Positions 1 through 6,648 of a stretch of DNA of 15,612 nt are shown in pieces (position 1 is the first letter of the stretch; every line of letters begins with the position of its first letter). The translations under genes and the position numbers were made by a program. Source of the stretch: JBFKOL01 sp041628815 (lineage in GTDB: Bacteria > Bacteroidota > Bacteroidia > Chitinophagales > Saprospiraceae); the NCBI GenBank assembly GCA_041628815.1, contig JBFKOL010000069.1, positions 1 through 15,612 on the forward strand, written 5' to 3'. The notes under the pieces are model-generated. The model ran no database searches, was not told where the DNA came from, and saw only the letters and a list, made by a program, of their open reading frames with translations.

Positions 1-136
1 CGGACCAAAGTGCATGCGCAAGGCTGACGAATTCATGAGAACGCGCATCCAGTGCTGCCATAAGGTCCGTCCTATCATGCTGGGCGGACGACGAGATGAC
101 CGAAGTCAAAAATATCAGGATAAATAAATCTTTCAT
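1..136 (-). CDS. N-terminal fragment of secreted M20-type amidohydrolase/peptidase (partial)
   Basis: An open frame starts at the ATG complementary to 134-136 and runs off the left edge of the window after 45 codons. It opens with a typical signal peptide: a Lys near the N-terminus, a hydrophobic core LFILIFLTSVI, then SSSAQ as a likely cleavage site. The mature part reads LDARSHEFVSLAHALWS. This matches the N-terminal helix of M20-family amidohydrolases of the AbgB (aminobenzoyl-glutamate utilisation B) type, where a 'Id.k..e...la..iW.fAE' motif precedes the catalytic domain. Such enzymes are di-metal hydrolases that cleave amide or peptide bonds; here it would act in the periplasm or outside the cell. 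The catalytic residues lie outside the window, so the family call rests on about 20 residues and the function is only a lead. Confidence 0.55.
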   Translation of the reverse strand, partial: MKDLFILIFLTSVISSSAQHDRTDLMAALDARSHEFVSLAHALWS

Positions 137-182
137 TTTATAACTTTTGAGTTGGATAGTAACTACATGTTTATACCTGGCC

Positions 183-353
183 ATGAAAATTAACACCTCT
201 TCGACGAATCCTTCCTATTTGAAGAACAAATTGTACTTGATTCCTGTACCTGCCCTTTCTGCCAAAGGGCCTTCCGCTTAAACCCAGTTAAGAGACTGAA
301 CGTATTACCATCAGGTATGAAAAATTAAACACCTTTTGATGATTCCTTGAATA
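183..353. repeat. Imperfect direct repeat pair in the 137-401 intergenic region
   Basis: Two segments of about 37 nt, starting at 183 and 317, share the order ATGAAAA(A)TTAA(A)CACCT, then a GA-rich stretch, then ATTCCTT or ATCCTT, then TATTT. By eye they match at roughly four of five positions with a few single-base gaps. No gene is evident in this 265-bp region. It may be a decayed duplication or a pair of regulatory sites for the M20-type gene at 1-136. Confidence 0.3.
252..270. terminator. Perfect hairpin, possible terminator of the methyltransferase transcript
   Basis: GCCCTTT-CTGCC-AAAGGGC is a perfect 7-bp stem with a 5-nt loop. It lies about 130 nt beyond the stop of the minus-strand methyltransferase gene and upstream of the M20-type gene. 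No U-tract follows on either strand, so terminator function is uncertain. Confidence 0.3.
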
Positions 354-401
354 TTTATGGGATAAAGGCATTCATTTTACCAATAAAAGCTGGATTTCGA
401 A

Positions 402-1124
402 TCATGACTTTTTTGCAACGATCATAATGCCTTGCTTCAGTCCCGGGGGAAGAATAATAGATGATAGGTTATACATTTTATGGATGAAACTCGTACCCTT
501 AAAATAGTTTCTACGATGGGATTTAACAATGGTGTATCCTGTCTGTTTCAAATAGGTGTGCAGTTCCGATAAGGTATATTCCCGGAAATGACCTGGATTT
601 CTCTCATCATCTCTTATCAGCATGAAAGGATTTTGTCCTACCATCATCCTCATCCTGTTGGGAAGCGCAACGGCATTAGGGGTTTGAAGGATCAGGAAAC
701 CGGAATCCGAAACAAACCTCTTTATAAACTTCAAAACAAACTTGGGTGAAGTATGTAAATGCTCCAAAACCTCGCAAAACACAACAATATCATGAGGATC
801 GCTTTCTCTGTCGAGTTCACTTTTGCTGTTATTCAAGTTAAAAGTACTGTGGTATTCATGCGGCCTGGATTCGTTAAAACTATTCTTGAATCCCAGGGTA
901 TTAATGGTGGCACCGGGGAGAACTTTGCGCAACAAAAAGGTCTGAAGAGAAGGTCCAATGTCCAGGATCCTGAGTTCGTTTCCTTTCTTTTCCGATTGCA
1001 CCCTTGCCGAGAGCTCCAAGACCTCTTTTACTAAAAAACCATACCTCACAGAATGGTAGTCAAGGTAGGCCTTTTGCTTTTGGTTTAGCTCTAAATCTGT
1101 GAATGCTTCTACGTAATTCTTCAT
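402..1124 (-). CDS. Class I SAM-dependent methyltransferase (Methyltransf_11/23 type)
   Basis: A 240-residue protein with a Rossmann-type methyltransferase fold. Motif I is ILDIGPS at about 53-59, which binds the SAM methionine end. A post-I/motif II region DIVVFCEVLEHLH is at 112-124, with the EVLEHL pattern typical of Methyltransf_11/23 proteins. LILQTPN at 144-150 is the following strand and turn, and GHFREYTLSEL at 178-188 is a segment often seen in methyltransferases from polysaccharide and lipid-modification loci. No signal peptide or membrane segment is seen, so it should be cytoplasmic. It starts 24 nt after the stop of the small lipoprotein gene on the same strand and could be co-transcribed with it. 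The acceptor cannot be read from sequence; a sugar, lipid or small metabolite is more likely than DNA or rRNA, because no target-recognition domain is present. Confidence 0.85.
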   Translation of the reverse strand: MKNYVEAFTDLELNQKQKAYLDYHSVRYGFLVKEVLELSARVQSEKKGNELRILDIGPSLQTFLLRKVLPGATINTLGFKNSFNESRPHEYHSTFNLNNSKSELDRESDPHDIVVFCEVLEHLHTSPKFVLKFIKRFVSDSGFLILQTPNAVALPNRMRMMVGQNPFMLIRDDERNPGHFREYTLSELHTYLKQTGYTIVKSHRRNYFKGTSFIHKMYNLSSIILPPGLKQGIMIVAKKS

Positions 1125-1148
1125 AAAATGGACCTTGACTTATTTTCC

Positions 1149-1457
1149 CTAATCCGAGATAATCCATTCATAGAATTCGATCTCATTAGCAGTCACGAAC
1201 ATCTCCGACTTTATGGAACCATCTTCTATACTCACCGCAAGAAAATGAAACAACGTTTTATATTCAAATTCATCCTCCGGAATCTTTGATTCTCCAGATT
1301 TGACACGGTCGAAAATTTGACCGTTGGCCTGTAAAAAGACTTCATCAGAACTGTCATTGAACACATCAAGCTGAAAGAAATCATCTTCAATAAAGCAGGA
1401 GGAATAAGTGCAAATAAGTAATAAGAACAGGGAAATATAACAAGTGTACTTTTTCAT
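1149..1457 (-). CDS. Small secreted protein, possible lipoprotein (hypothetical)
   Basis: A 102-residue protein I do not recognise. The N-terminus has Lys-Lys, a hydrophobic core (YISLFLLLICTY) and then SSC, so Cys21 could be a lipidated residue. The -3 position is Tyr rather than the usual Leu, which makes the lipobox weak. The acidic EDD directly after the Cys is compatible with a Bacteroidota lipoprotein. The rest (about 80 residues) is acidic and predicted mostly beta, with no recognisable motif. It sits between the cysteine-rich secreted protein upstream and the methyltransferase 24 nt downstream, all on the minus strand. It is probably a real gene because of the clean signal sequence and gene-like spacing. 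Confidence 0.6.
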   Translation of the reverse strand: MKKYTCYISLFLLLICTYSSCFIEDDFFQLDVFNDSSDEVFLQANGQIFDRVKSGESKIPEDEFEYKTLFHFLAVSIEDGSIKSEMFVTANEIEFYEWIISD

Positions 1458-1524
1458 TGTACTGATATTAATTGGTGATTTAAAATGCGGTTTAAGATGT
1501 CGTCGGTTTTATGATTTTCATTTA

Positions 1525-1543
1525 CCTGTCATATGATGACAGG
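1525..1543. terminator. Perfect 8-bp hairpin between two minus-strand genes
   Basis: CCTGTCAT-ATG-ATGACAGG is a perfect 8-bp stem with a 3-nt loop. It begins 12 nt after the stop codon of the minus-strand cysteine-rich protein gene (stop complementary to 1556-1558) and 67 nt before the start of the next gene. The position fits a terminator or an mRNA-processing or stability hairpin. No U-run follows on the minus-strand transcript. Confidence 0.45.
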
Positions 1544-1555
1544 CCTTGGTAATTT

Positions 1556-2338
1556 TCAATATACTGTCAACCAGTAATTCCCTTCCGTCACATACCTGGT
1601 TTTGCCATTATTAAGATACTTAACATCTTTGATAACCAAAAATTCGACCGGTTCATAGCGTCCTGAAGACCTATTGATTTCGTATTTCACGACTTCATCG
1701 TGATCCAATACCATAAACCAGCCTTTCTTCTTGTTGCAGAATACGTCACCATGCTTATAAAGAGGTATGGCCCCACCGGTACCCCAAAAACTGCTGTTGT
1801 GCTTTCCGGTCATATCATCGGAAGTACAGGGATAATTGTGGGCCTCTTCGTCTCCTCGATGATCATTGGTGCTAAAAGGATGTGCTGGTGATATTTTTGT
1901 ACGACTTCGATTTGCGGTGGGGGTTTTGCAAGTTAAGTCTTTCCAATCTAGGAACGTCTGCAATTGATTGCCCAGGCGATTACTTCTGCCCGCACTTCTC
2001 AACTGACCCGCTAGGCCCTGAATATCCTTGGTTAGTTCGATAAACTCTGTCAAATCACAGTCTATACAACCACCTGTGCTGCGCCCTTCAAATATGAAGG
2101 AAAGAATATCATCGGCGCGATACAGGAACTCATGGGCGAGGTCGCAAGCCTCGTAGTCCTTATCACAGTTGTTCACAAGATCCAATGCAACATCTGCCAG
2201 GTCCACATACAACTCTGCCATGGTCAGTTCGGCAGAACCATAGGATTCACATGGTTGCAATTGTGCAATAGTCGGAAAGGGAAGTAAAAAGAGCATATAC
2301 AATGCCAGATGGTGAATGTTAAGAGTGGTGTGTTCCAT
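1556..2338 (-). CDS. Cysteine-rich secreted protein of unknown function
   Basis: A 260-residue protein I do not recognise. It has an N-terminal hydrophobic stretch (about residues 10-24, ending TIAQ), which gives a plausible signal peptide. The mature chain holds eight cysteines (30, 58, 65, 91, 94, 137, 171, 201), including a CIDC pair at 91-94. An even number in a secreted protein suggests disulfides. Residues 36-135 look helical, with repeated hydrophobic spacing. The C-terminal third (185-260) is rich in Trp, Tyr and Gly and looks beta-rich. A second Met at residue 15 would leave a shorter signal sequence, so the exact start is not certain. The gene stands alone, with a 426-bp non-coding stretch upstream and a hairpin downstream. 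Confidence 0.6.
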   Translation of the reverse strand: MEHTTLNIHHLALYMLFLLPFPTIAQLQPCESYGSAELTMAELYVDLADVALDLVNNCDKDYEACDLAHEFLYRADDILSFIFEGRSTGGCIDCDLTEFIELTKDIQGLAGQLRSAGRSNRLGNQLQTFLDWKDLTCKTPTANRSRTKISPAHPFSTNDHRGDEEAHNYPCTSDDMTGKHNSSFWGTGGAIPLYKHGDVFCNKKKGWFMVLDHDEVVKYEINRSSGRYEPVEFLVIKDVKYLNNGKTRYVTEGNYWLTVY

Positions 2339-2764
2339 GATAAATTTTTTGTTGTTATGAATTCGAATACACCTCTTTATACCGCTGTAACAGGATGGTT
2401 ATCACCTGCGGTCTGATAAAATTCAATTTCCGGAAGGCTCAAGGTGATTGATTAAAAGGGGTCTTTTTATGGGTAAGAAATCAAACACAAAATGGGGTGA
2501 CACCATCCAAGGAAAAACACTGCTTGAAGTCCTGGCACTTCAGGGCCAAAACCATATAACAAAATGTACCAAGTGACCTTATTGCCAATAATTATGCGAT
2601 GAGCGCACAGCCCGTCCAATAAAACGGCGGGTATTTTAACCATTTCGAAATTGGGCCAAGGTGCAATGGCTATAATGTCCCTTTGGTAAACACAATAAAT
2701 TTAAGACTCTCTATCCTGTAGAAGCAGAGACGAAAAGTATTATCGATGGATAAACAGCTAGAGG
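2339..2764. other. Intergenic region with no convincing gene
   Basis: This 426-bp stretch lies between the end of the anti-sigma gene and the start of the cysteine-rich protein gene, and must hold the latter's promoter on the minus strand; I found no clear TAnnTTTG box. A short plus-strand frame at 2469-2576 (35 codons) has an AAGGGG ribosome-binding-like stretch upstream, but its product resembles nothing I know. A weak hairpin, TGAAGT-CCTGGC-ACTTCA, is at 2525-2542. Nothing here is strong enough to call a gene. Confidence 0.5.
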
Positions 2765-3688
2765 TTATGATGACTGAAGCTTATTGATTATCGATCTTGC
2801 GTGATCGACATATTCGCTGTTAATAATTTTTTCGTCTTTAAGGAGAGTTTGTGCTTCCTCGATATTATCCAATTTTAACAAGAGAAGGGCGCGGTACCAG
2901 ATGGAATGTTCAGTCGGCATACCTATCTTTTGTAATTCTTCCAGTGCTACTTCATAATTGGCCATTTCCATCATGGAAATAGCCCTGTACAAAAGAATAT
3001 TGTCCTTGTAATGGGCCAGATCCTGGCGTTGTAACAGCCCTGCCGAAACATCTATAAATCCGGCAAAGTCTTGTTGATTATAGCTTGATAAAGCACGCAG
3101 CAGTTGATTAAGGCCTTCCTGGTCCGATGCGCTAAAACCGACTTCTTCCATTTCCAAGAACACCTGTTCACTCAGGTTTTCATCTTTCAGAACGAAGTAC
3201 TCTTGGTACAGACCGGGGCCGTCCCAGGACTGCGGTGTTGTTACCCAAATGATGGCTACTACCAAAAGGGTCAAAGCTGCAGCAAGACCCAATGCGTATT
3301 TACGGGTCAACGAGATTATCCGACCTGTATTACTAATTTCCTGTTGATCTTTGAGATGTATGATGTTATCCGCGAATGTCTTTGTCTCCACTTCTTTTAT
3401 CAACTTTTCGAATTCCTTTTCACCTGTCCATTCAATACCTTCTATGATATTTCTTTCTTCTGGCGACGAAAAAAAGCCCTTCTGATCCAATGACTCTTCT
3501 ACTTCGACGACCATTTGCCTGAAAGCCTCCATGCCATAGATTTCCAACAGGTTAACGGCCTCTTTATGTTTGTCTGCTGCAAGGCGAAGATCTTCATCAT
3601 TCGCTATTTTATCCGAAAGATCATTCATCGCTTCAGGGCTGAGACGCCCCAGCACATAGTCATCCAATATGACTTCATCCAAGGTCAT
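2765..3688 (-). CDS. Anti-sigma factor-like membrane protein with TPR-like C-terminal region
   Basis: A 307-residue protein whose start overlaps the stop of the ECF sigma gene by one base (TAATG), so translation is probably coupled. The N-terminal section (1-50, LDDYVLGRLSPEAMNDLSDK, then DEDLR) follows the short helical pattern of Bacteroidota anti-sigma N-termini ('YLlGeLs.ee...fe..l..D..L'). One transmembrane segment lies at about 131-149 (YALGLAAALTLLVVAIIWV). Residues 170-307 form the periplasmic side and look like helical repeats of the TPR kind (NYEVALEELQKIG, then WYRALLLLKLDNIEEAQTLL). By family logic the N-terminus would hold the sigma factor at the membrane and the repeats would bind a periplasmic partner. 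The partner is not known, and no zinc-binding ZAS HxxxCxxC motif is present. Confidence 0.75.
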   Translation of the reverse strand: MTLDEVILDDYVLGRLSPEAMNDLSDKIANDEDLRLAADKHKEAVNLLEIYGMEAFRQMVVEVEESLDQKGFFSSPEERNIIEGIEWTGEKEFEKLIKEVETKTFADNIIHLKDQQEISNTGRIISLTRKYALGLAAALTLLVVAIIWVTTPQSWDGPGLYQEYFVLKDENLSEQVFLEMEEVGFSASDQEGLNQLLRALSSYNQQDFAGFIDVSAGLLQRQDLAHYKDNILLYRAISMMEMANYEVALEELQKIGMPTEHSIWYRALLLLKLDNIEEAQTLLKDEKIINSEYVDHARSIINKLQSS

Positions 3689-4245
3689 TATCGACTGCTT
3701 TTAAGTTTCGCAATTTCATTCTTCAGGTAGTTCATACAACGATTTTTCTTCACTTTGATGAATTGATAGGTTATATCCATCTTTCCCGCAATTTCCTTTA
3801 ATGGCATTTTCTTGAAGTAATACGACAGGAGTAGCTCTTTACAATCTTCCTTGATCTTTTCCATGGCTTGCTGGACCCATTGGTACTTGGACTCTTCTAT
3901 TCTTTTTGCTTCTATTTCTTCCGGTGTGATCGTGACATATGTTTTTTCAGAATCGTCCGTAAAAGAATGGGTCTGCATCCTGGCGGAACTCCTTATCTCT
4001 TTAAGCCAGAGATTCCTCATGACCGAATACAGGTAGGTTTTGACGTCACAGTTAAGTTTGAAATCTTCCTTCCTGATATTTTTAAACAAGACGAGGATGC
4101 ATTCCTGGAACAGATCTTTGGCGTGTTCCATGGTTCCATTGTTTTTTAAAACGATGGAGGAGCAATAAGGAAAGGCATTTCTGTATAAGTCCTCAACGGC
4201 TTTGCGCTCTCCTCTTCGCAGATCTCTGATCAATTGATCCGACAT
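3688..4245 (-). CDS. ECF-type RNA polymerase sigma factor
   Basis: A 185-residue sigma-70 family protein of the ECF group. Region 2 spans about 9-85, with DLFQECILVLFKNI at 44-57 and VKTYLYSVMRNLWLKEIR at 68-85, the core-binding and -10-recognition helices. A variable linker (86-120) follows. Region 4 is at about 126-178, with a helix-turn-helix in PLKEIAGKMDITYQFIKVKK (148-167) for -35/-33 recognition. The 'YYFKKMPLKEIA' spacing is typical of Bacteroidota ECF sigmas. It is the first gene of a two-gene unit with the anti-sigma factor and is divergent from the M48 peptidase gene across 137 bp. An AT-rich TATATTTT sequence upstream (near 4270, minus strand) resembles a -7 box, but the -33 spacing is poor. 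Confidence 0.92.
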   Translation of the reverse strand: MSDQLIRDLRRGERKAVEDLYRNAFPYCSSIVLKNNGTMEHAKDLFQECILVLFKNIRKEDFKLNCDVKTYLYSVMRNLWLKEIRSSARMQTHSFTDDSEKTYVTITPEEIEAKRIEESKYQWVQQAMEKIKEDCKELLLSYYFKKMPLKEIAGKMDITYQFIKVKKNRCMNYLKNEIAKLKSSR

Positions 4246-4309
4246 ATGTCAACGGGGTATTTTTTTAAAAATATAACTGTTTTATCATTTGTTAATCCTC
4301 AAAATGGCC

Positions 4310-4338
4310 TTTGGATATCACTTTTACTGATAACTTTT
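4310..4338 (+). promoter_or_regulatory. Putative Bacteroidota-type promoter for the M48 peptidase gene
   Basis: TTTG at 4310-4313 and TAACTTTT at 4331-4338 are separated by 17 nt. The second element matches TAnnTTTG at all but the last position. It would start transcription near 4345, about 40 nt before the coding start. It lies in the 137-bp gap shared with the divergent sigma gene. Confidence 0.35.
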
Positions 4339-4382
4339 TCCTTTTTCAGGCATAGAACAAGTAGATTACCAACTGTCTACGC

Positions 4383-5831
4383 ATGGTTATGTGGATCTAT
4401 CTGTTGTTTTCGACATACATGGGCTTTCAGTTCCAACCTGAAGGACGGGATCCCGGTGAGCATGTAAATGCCATATTGCAAATACTGGTCGTGGCCAGGG
4501 GGGAAGACAGGGACGACTACCCCGAGGTCAAAATCACCTCCAGAATCAAGAATATTGCTTCTTATTCACCGGGCTCCAATGAAATCTTTATCGAACGAAA
4601 GGCATACGACATTTGCCGATCCATGGGCGAGAGAACCGATGATGCACTTGCCTTCCTGATAGGACACGAGCTGACCCACTATTTTCAACATAAAGCCTGG
4701 AATACAGCACAGCAGGTATCCTATTTCTACCAGGAAAAGAGCCAATTTGTGAAAATGAAAAGTGCCGAGGCGGAGGCGGACCGTTATGGAGCGTTTCAGG
4801 CATACCTTGCAGGTTACAATTACTTCGACGTAGCCCCAGATCTTATTTCAAGGCTATACCAAGCATACCGGATCGATCCTTTGAGTAGTCAATCTTATCC
4901 CTCCACTGAAGAGCGATCCGAATTGACACTATCCGTATGTAGTTTTGTCCGGGATCTTACCCTGTTGTTCGAAACTGCCAATTACTTACAAATGATTGGC
5001 AGATATGAATGGAGTCAGAGTATATACGAGTATTTGCTGCGCTATATAGATCTCCCCGAGCTTTACAACAATGCCGGACTGAACCAGTTGAAAGCCGCGC
5101 TTTCCGTGACTCGACCCAATGCGGTTTATCCACTGCACATCCTCCACGAGTTCACACTGCGCGAAGGGTTGTCTGCAGAACCCGACGATTTGCTCAACCA
5201 AGCATTTGAAAACCTTAAAAAAGCGGCTTTAAAGACTCCTTCCAATCACGAGATATTCATCAACCTGGCCGTCGGTCTTATAGAGCTGGGACGATTTCAG
5301 GAAGCACGGGCAATATTGGATCAGCTGGACCGACTATCGACGAGCAATATCATTGAAGAACAAGTAGCCTTTTTGTATTGTCTTTTAACAGAAGATGATA
5401 TCACAAAATTAGATGCCCTTGAGCGGTTATTACCCATGTTGAAGGACGATGTCATGATAATTAATTGTCGAAAGACGATAGAGCGTATTGCCGGGGCCAA
5501 ATCTCAGGATATCCGTATTCATTCATTCCCCGTGGCCGAATCAAATTTTGAACCACAAACAAGTCTTGAATGCCGCCGGGATGATGAAATTCTGATCGAT
5601 GGTAGCGATATTTTATTCCCGCTTAAAGCTTGCCTGGCCCACGATGAGGTGAAACATTGCCGACTGTATAAAGGATCCACTCGAATCGATGTGGCTATAG
5701 CTGGCCCACTTGAGCAGCCTGCAGGGCAATCAGTTCATTCCATTATCCAGAATAAGGATGGAAGTATTTTCAGCATACTAGCGAAAAATGACAATACAAC
5801 ATCTGAAGCTGTAATAGCTATTAAACGATAA
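4383..5831 (+). CDS. M48-type zinc metallopeptidase with TPR-like repeats
   Basis: A 482-residue protein. The zinc site is clear: GHELTH at 94-99 (His95, Glu96, His99) and SAEAEADRYG at 127-136, giving the third ligand Glu129 with Asp133 (the M48 ExxxD pattern). YPSTEER at 172-178 matches the conserved HPSTEKR-like segment of the family, with Tyr for His. A short hydrophobic N-terminus (MVMWIYLLFSTYMG) may be a signal sequence or anchor. Residues 195-345 form helical repeats of TPR type (NYLQMIGRYEWSQSIYEYLL, then INLAVGLIELGRFQEARAIL). The last 90 residues are a distinct, possibly beta-rich domain with two cysteines. A second in-frame ATG lies two codons downstream of the chosen start. Such M48-TPR proteins act on envelope proteins; the substrate is unknown. 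Being divergent from the ECF sigma gene suggests linked regulation. Confidence 0.8.
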   Translation: MVMWIYLLFSTYMGFQFQPEGRDPGEHVNAILQILVVARGEDRDDYPEVKITSRIKNIASYSPGSNEIFIERKAYDICRSMGERTDDALAFLIGHELTHYFQHKAWNTAQQVSYFYQEKSQFVKMKSAEAEADRYGAFQAYLAGYNYFDVAPDLISRLYQAYRIDPLSSQSYPSTEERSELTLSVCSFVRDLTLLFETANYLQMIGRYEWSQSIYEYLLRYIDLPELYNNAGLNQLKAALSVTRPNAVYPLHILHEFTLREGLSAEPDDLLNQAFENLKKAALKTPSNHEIFINLAVGLIELGRFQEARAILDQLDRLSTSNIIEEQVAFLYCLLTEDDITKLDALERLLPMLKDDVMIINCRKTIERIAGAKSQDIRIHSFPVAESNFEPQTSLECRRDDEILIDGSDILFPLKACLAHDEVKHCRLYKGSTRIDVAIAGPLEQPAGQSVHSIIQNKDGSIFSILAKNDNTTSEAVIAIKR

Positions 5832-5852
5832 ATCACCATATAATCTCCCTTC

Positions 5853-5872
5853 AATCAATGTCAACATTGATT
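5853..5872 (+). terminator. Hairpin terminator candidate after the M48 peptidase
   Basis: AATCAATG-TCAA-CATTGATT is a perfect 8-bp stem with a 4-nt loop, 21 nt after the stop codon of the M48 gene. It is AT-rich with no clear U-tract, so it is a candidate by position and symmetry. Confidence 0.45.
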
Positions 5873-5984
5873 CAAAATCACAATCTGATAACCCCATAAA
5901 CTCATAACCGGACTGCTATTCCCCCCTCACATTATCAAAAACTTACAATTGTCATGGTAATGTAAAATCGATCTGTCACCGTGG

Positions 5985-6012
5985 TTTGAGGTGCTCATAA
6001 ATTGTACTTTTG
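5985..6012 (+). promoter_or_regulatory. Bacteroidota -33/-7 promoter for the lipoprotein/TonB receptor operon
   Basis: TTTG at 5985-5988 and an exact TAnnTTTG box (TACTTTTG) at 6005-6012 are separated by 16 nt, slightly shorter than the usual spacing. The predicted start site near 6019 would give a leader of about 17 nt before the ATG at 6036. This is the best promoter match in the window. Confidence 0.55.
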
Positions 6013-6035
6013 GCCCTCTAAAAAAGATATAAAAA

Positions 6036-6638
6036 ATGCGCAATTTATTCTATATAGGATTGGCTCTGATACTTTTATCGTTTGCGACTTCGTGCAGCGA
6101 TGATGAGCCTGATGTGACGTCGATTAAAGGAACCATCACTTTTGACAACCTCGATACCTGGTCCACCTGGGCGGACAGCGGGGAAGTACAAGTGACCATT
6201 TTCCCGGAATTTTCACTCAACCCTCCCGCGGGATGGGGTGATATACCCGATGATTTCTTTGGACCCGGTGTCCCGGGAGGACGTTATGCCATTGGTGCGC
6301 CGTATAACTCTCAAAATCCTGTGGTGCTCCAATTCGTGCCCGGCCAGTCTACCTACGAATACGAAATCGAAGTCGAACCGGGGACTTATTCTGCGTTAGC
6401 TGTTGGCTTCCGACATGATTTCATCAATGATCCCTCTCTAAGGACCGCGACCCTCGGTGTGCACTGGGACAACCCCGGCCAGGTAAGTCATGGAGTCGTA
6501 CTCAAAGTACCAGGCCCAGGAGGGTTCATATCCATTTTTGACTTCCCGGCACCGGTCTCCGTGACTGTTGCTGATGGACAACAGCAAACATTGAATTTTC
6601 GGGCCGATTTCGGGTTTGTCAATCAGTGGTACAGGTAA
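6036..6638 (+). CDS. Putative lipoprotein, partner of the TonB-dependent receptor
   Basis: A 200-residue protein with a clear lipoprotein signal: a hydrophobic core LFYIGLALILLSF, then ATSC with Cys20 as the lipidated residue, followed by SDDEPD, an acidic stretch typical of surface-exported Bacteroidota lipoproteins. The mature protein (TSIKGTITFDNLDTW onward) reads as a beta-sandwich resembling carboxypeptidase-regulatory-like or transthyretin-like folds, with many Gly, Pro and aromatic residues. I recognise no named family. It is the first gene of an operon; the TonB receptor's best ATG follows its stop by 10 nt. By analogy with other receptor/lipoprotein pairs it may help capture or deliver the substrate at the cell surface. 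The substrate is not evident. Confidence 0.75.
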   Translation: MRNLFYIGLALILLSFATSCSDDEPDVTSIKGTITFDNLDTWSTWADSGEVQVTIFPEFSLNPPAGWGDIPDDFFGPGVPGGRYAIGAPYNSQNPVVLQFVPGQSTYEYEIEVEPGTYSALAVGFRHDFINDPSLRTATLGVHWDNPGQVSHGVVLKVPGPGGFISIFDFPAPVSVTVADGQQQTLNFRADFGFVNQWYR

Positions 6639-6648
6639 GGTGTCTTGT

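Noticed and set aside
183..281. 32-codon plus-strand frame in the left intergenic region
   Set aside because: No known similarity. It lies in a region with repeat-like sequence, and nothing in the context supports translation.
2469..2576. 35-codon plus-strand frame with an AAGGGG-like ribosome site
   Set aside because: Too short, no recognisable product, and opposite to all neighbouring genes. Kept only as a note in the intergenic entry.
4246..4300. Minus-strand promoter for the sigma gene (TATATTTT with an upstream TTTG)
   Set aside because: The spacing of about 24 nt is longer than usual and the region is generally AT-rich, so the match is not convincing.
6616..6648. TTG start for the TonB receptor at 6616
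   Set aside because: It would overlap the lipoprotein gene and add 11 residues before the signal peptide. The ATG at 6649 is 10 nt after the lipoprotein stop and gives a normal signal sequence.
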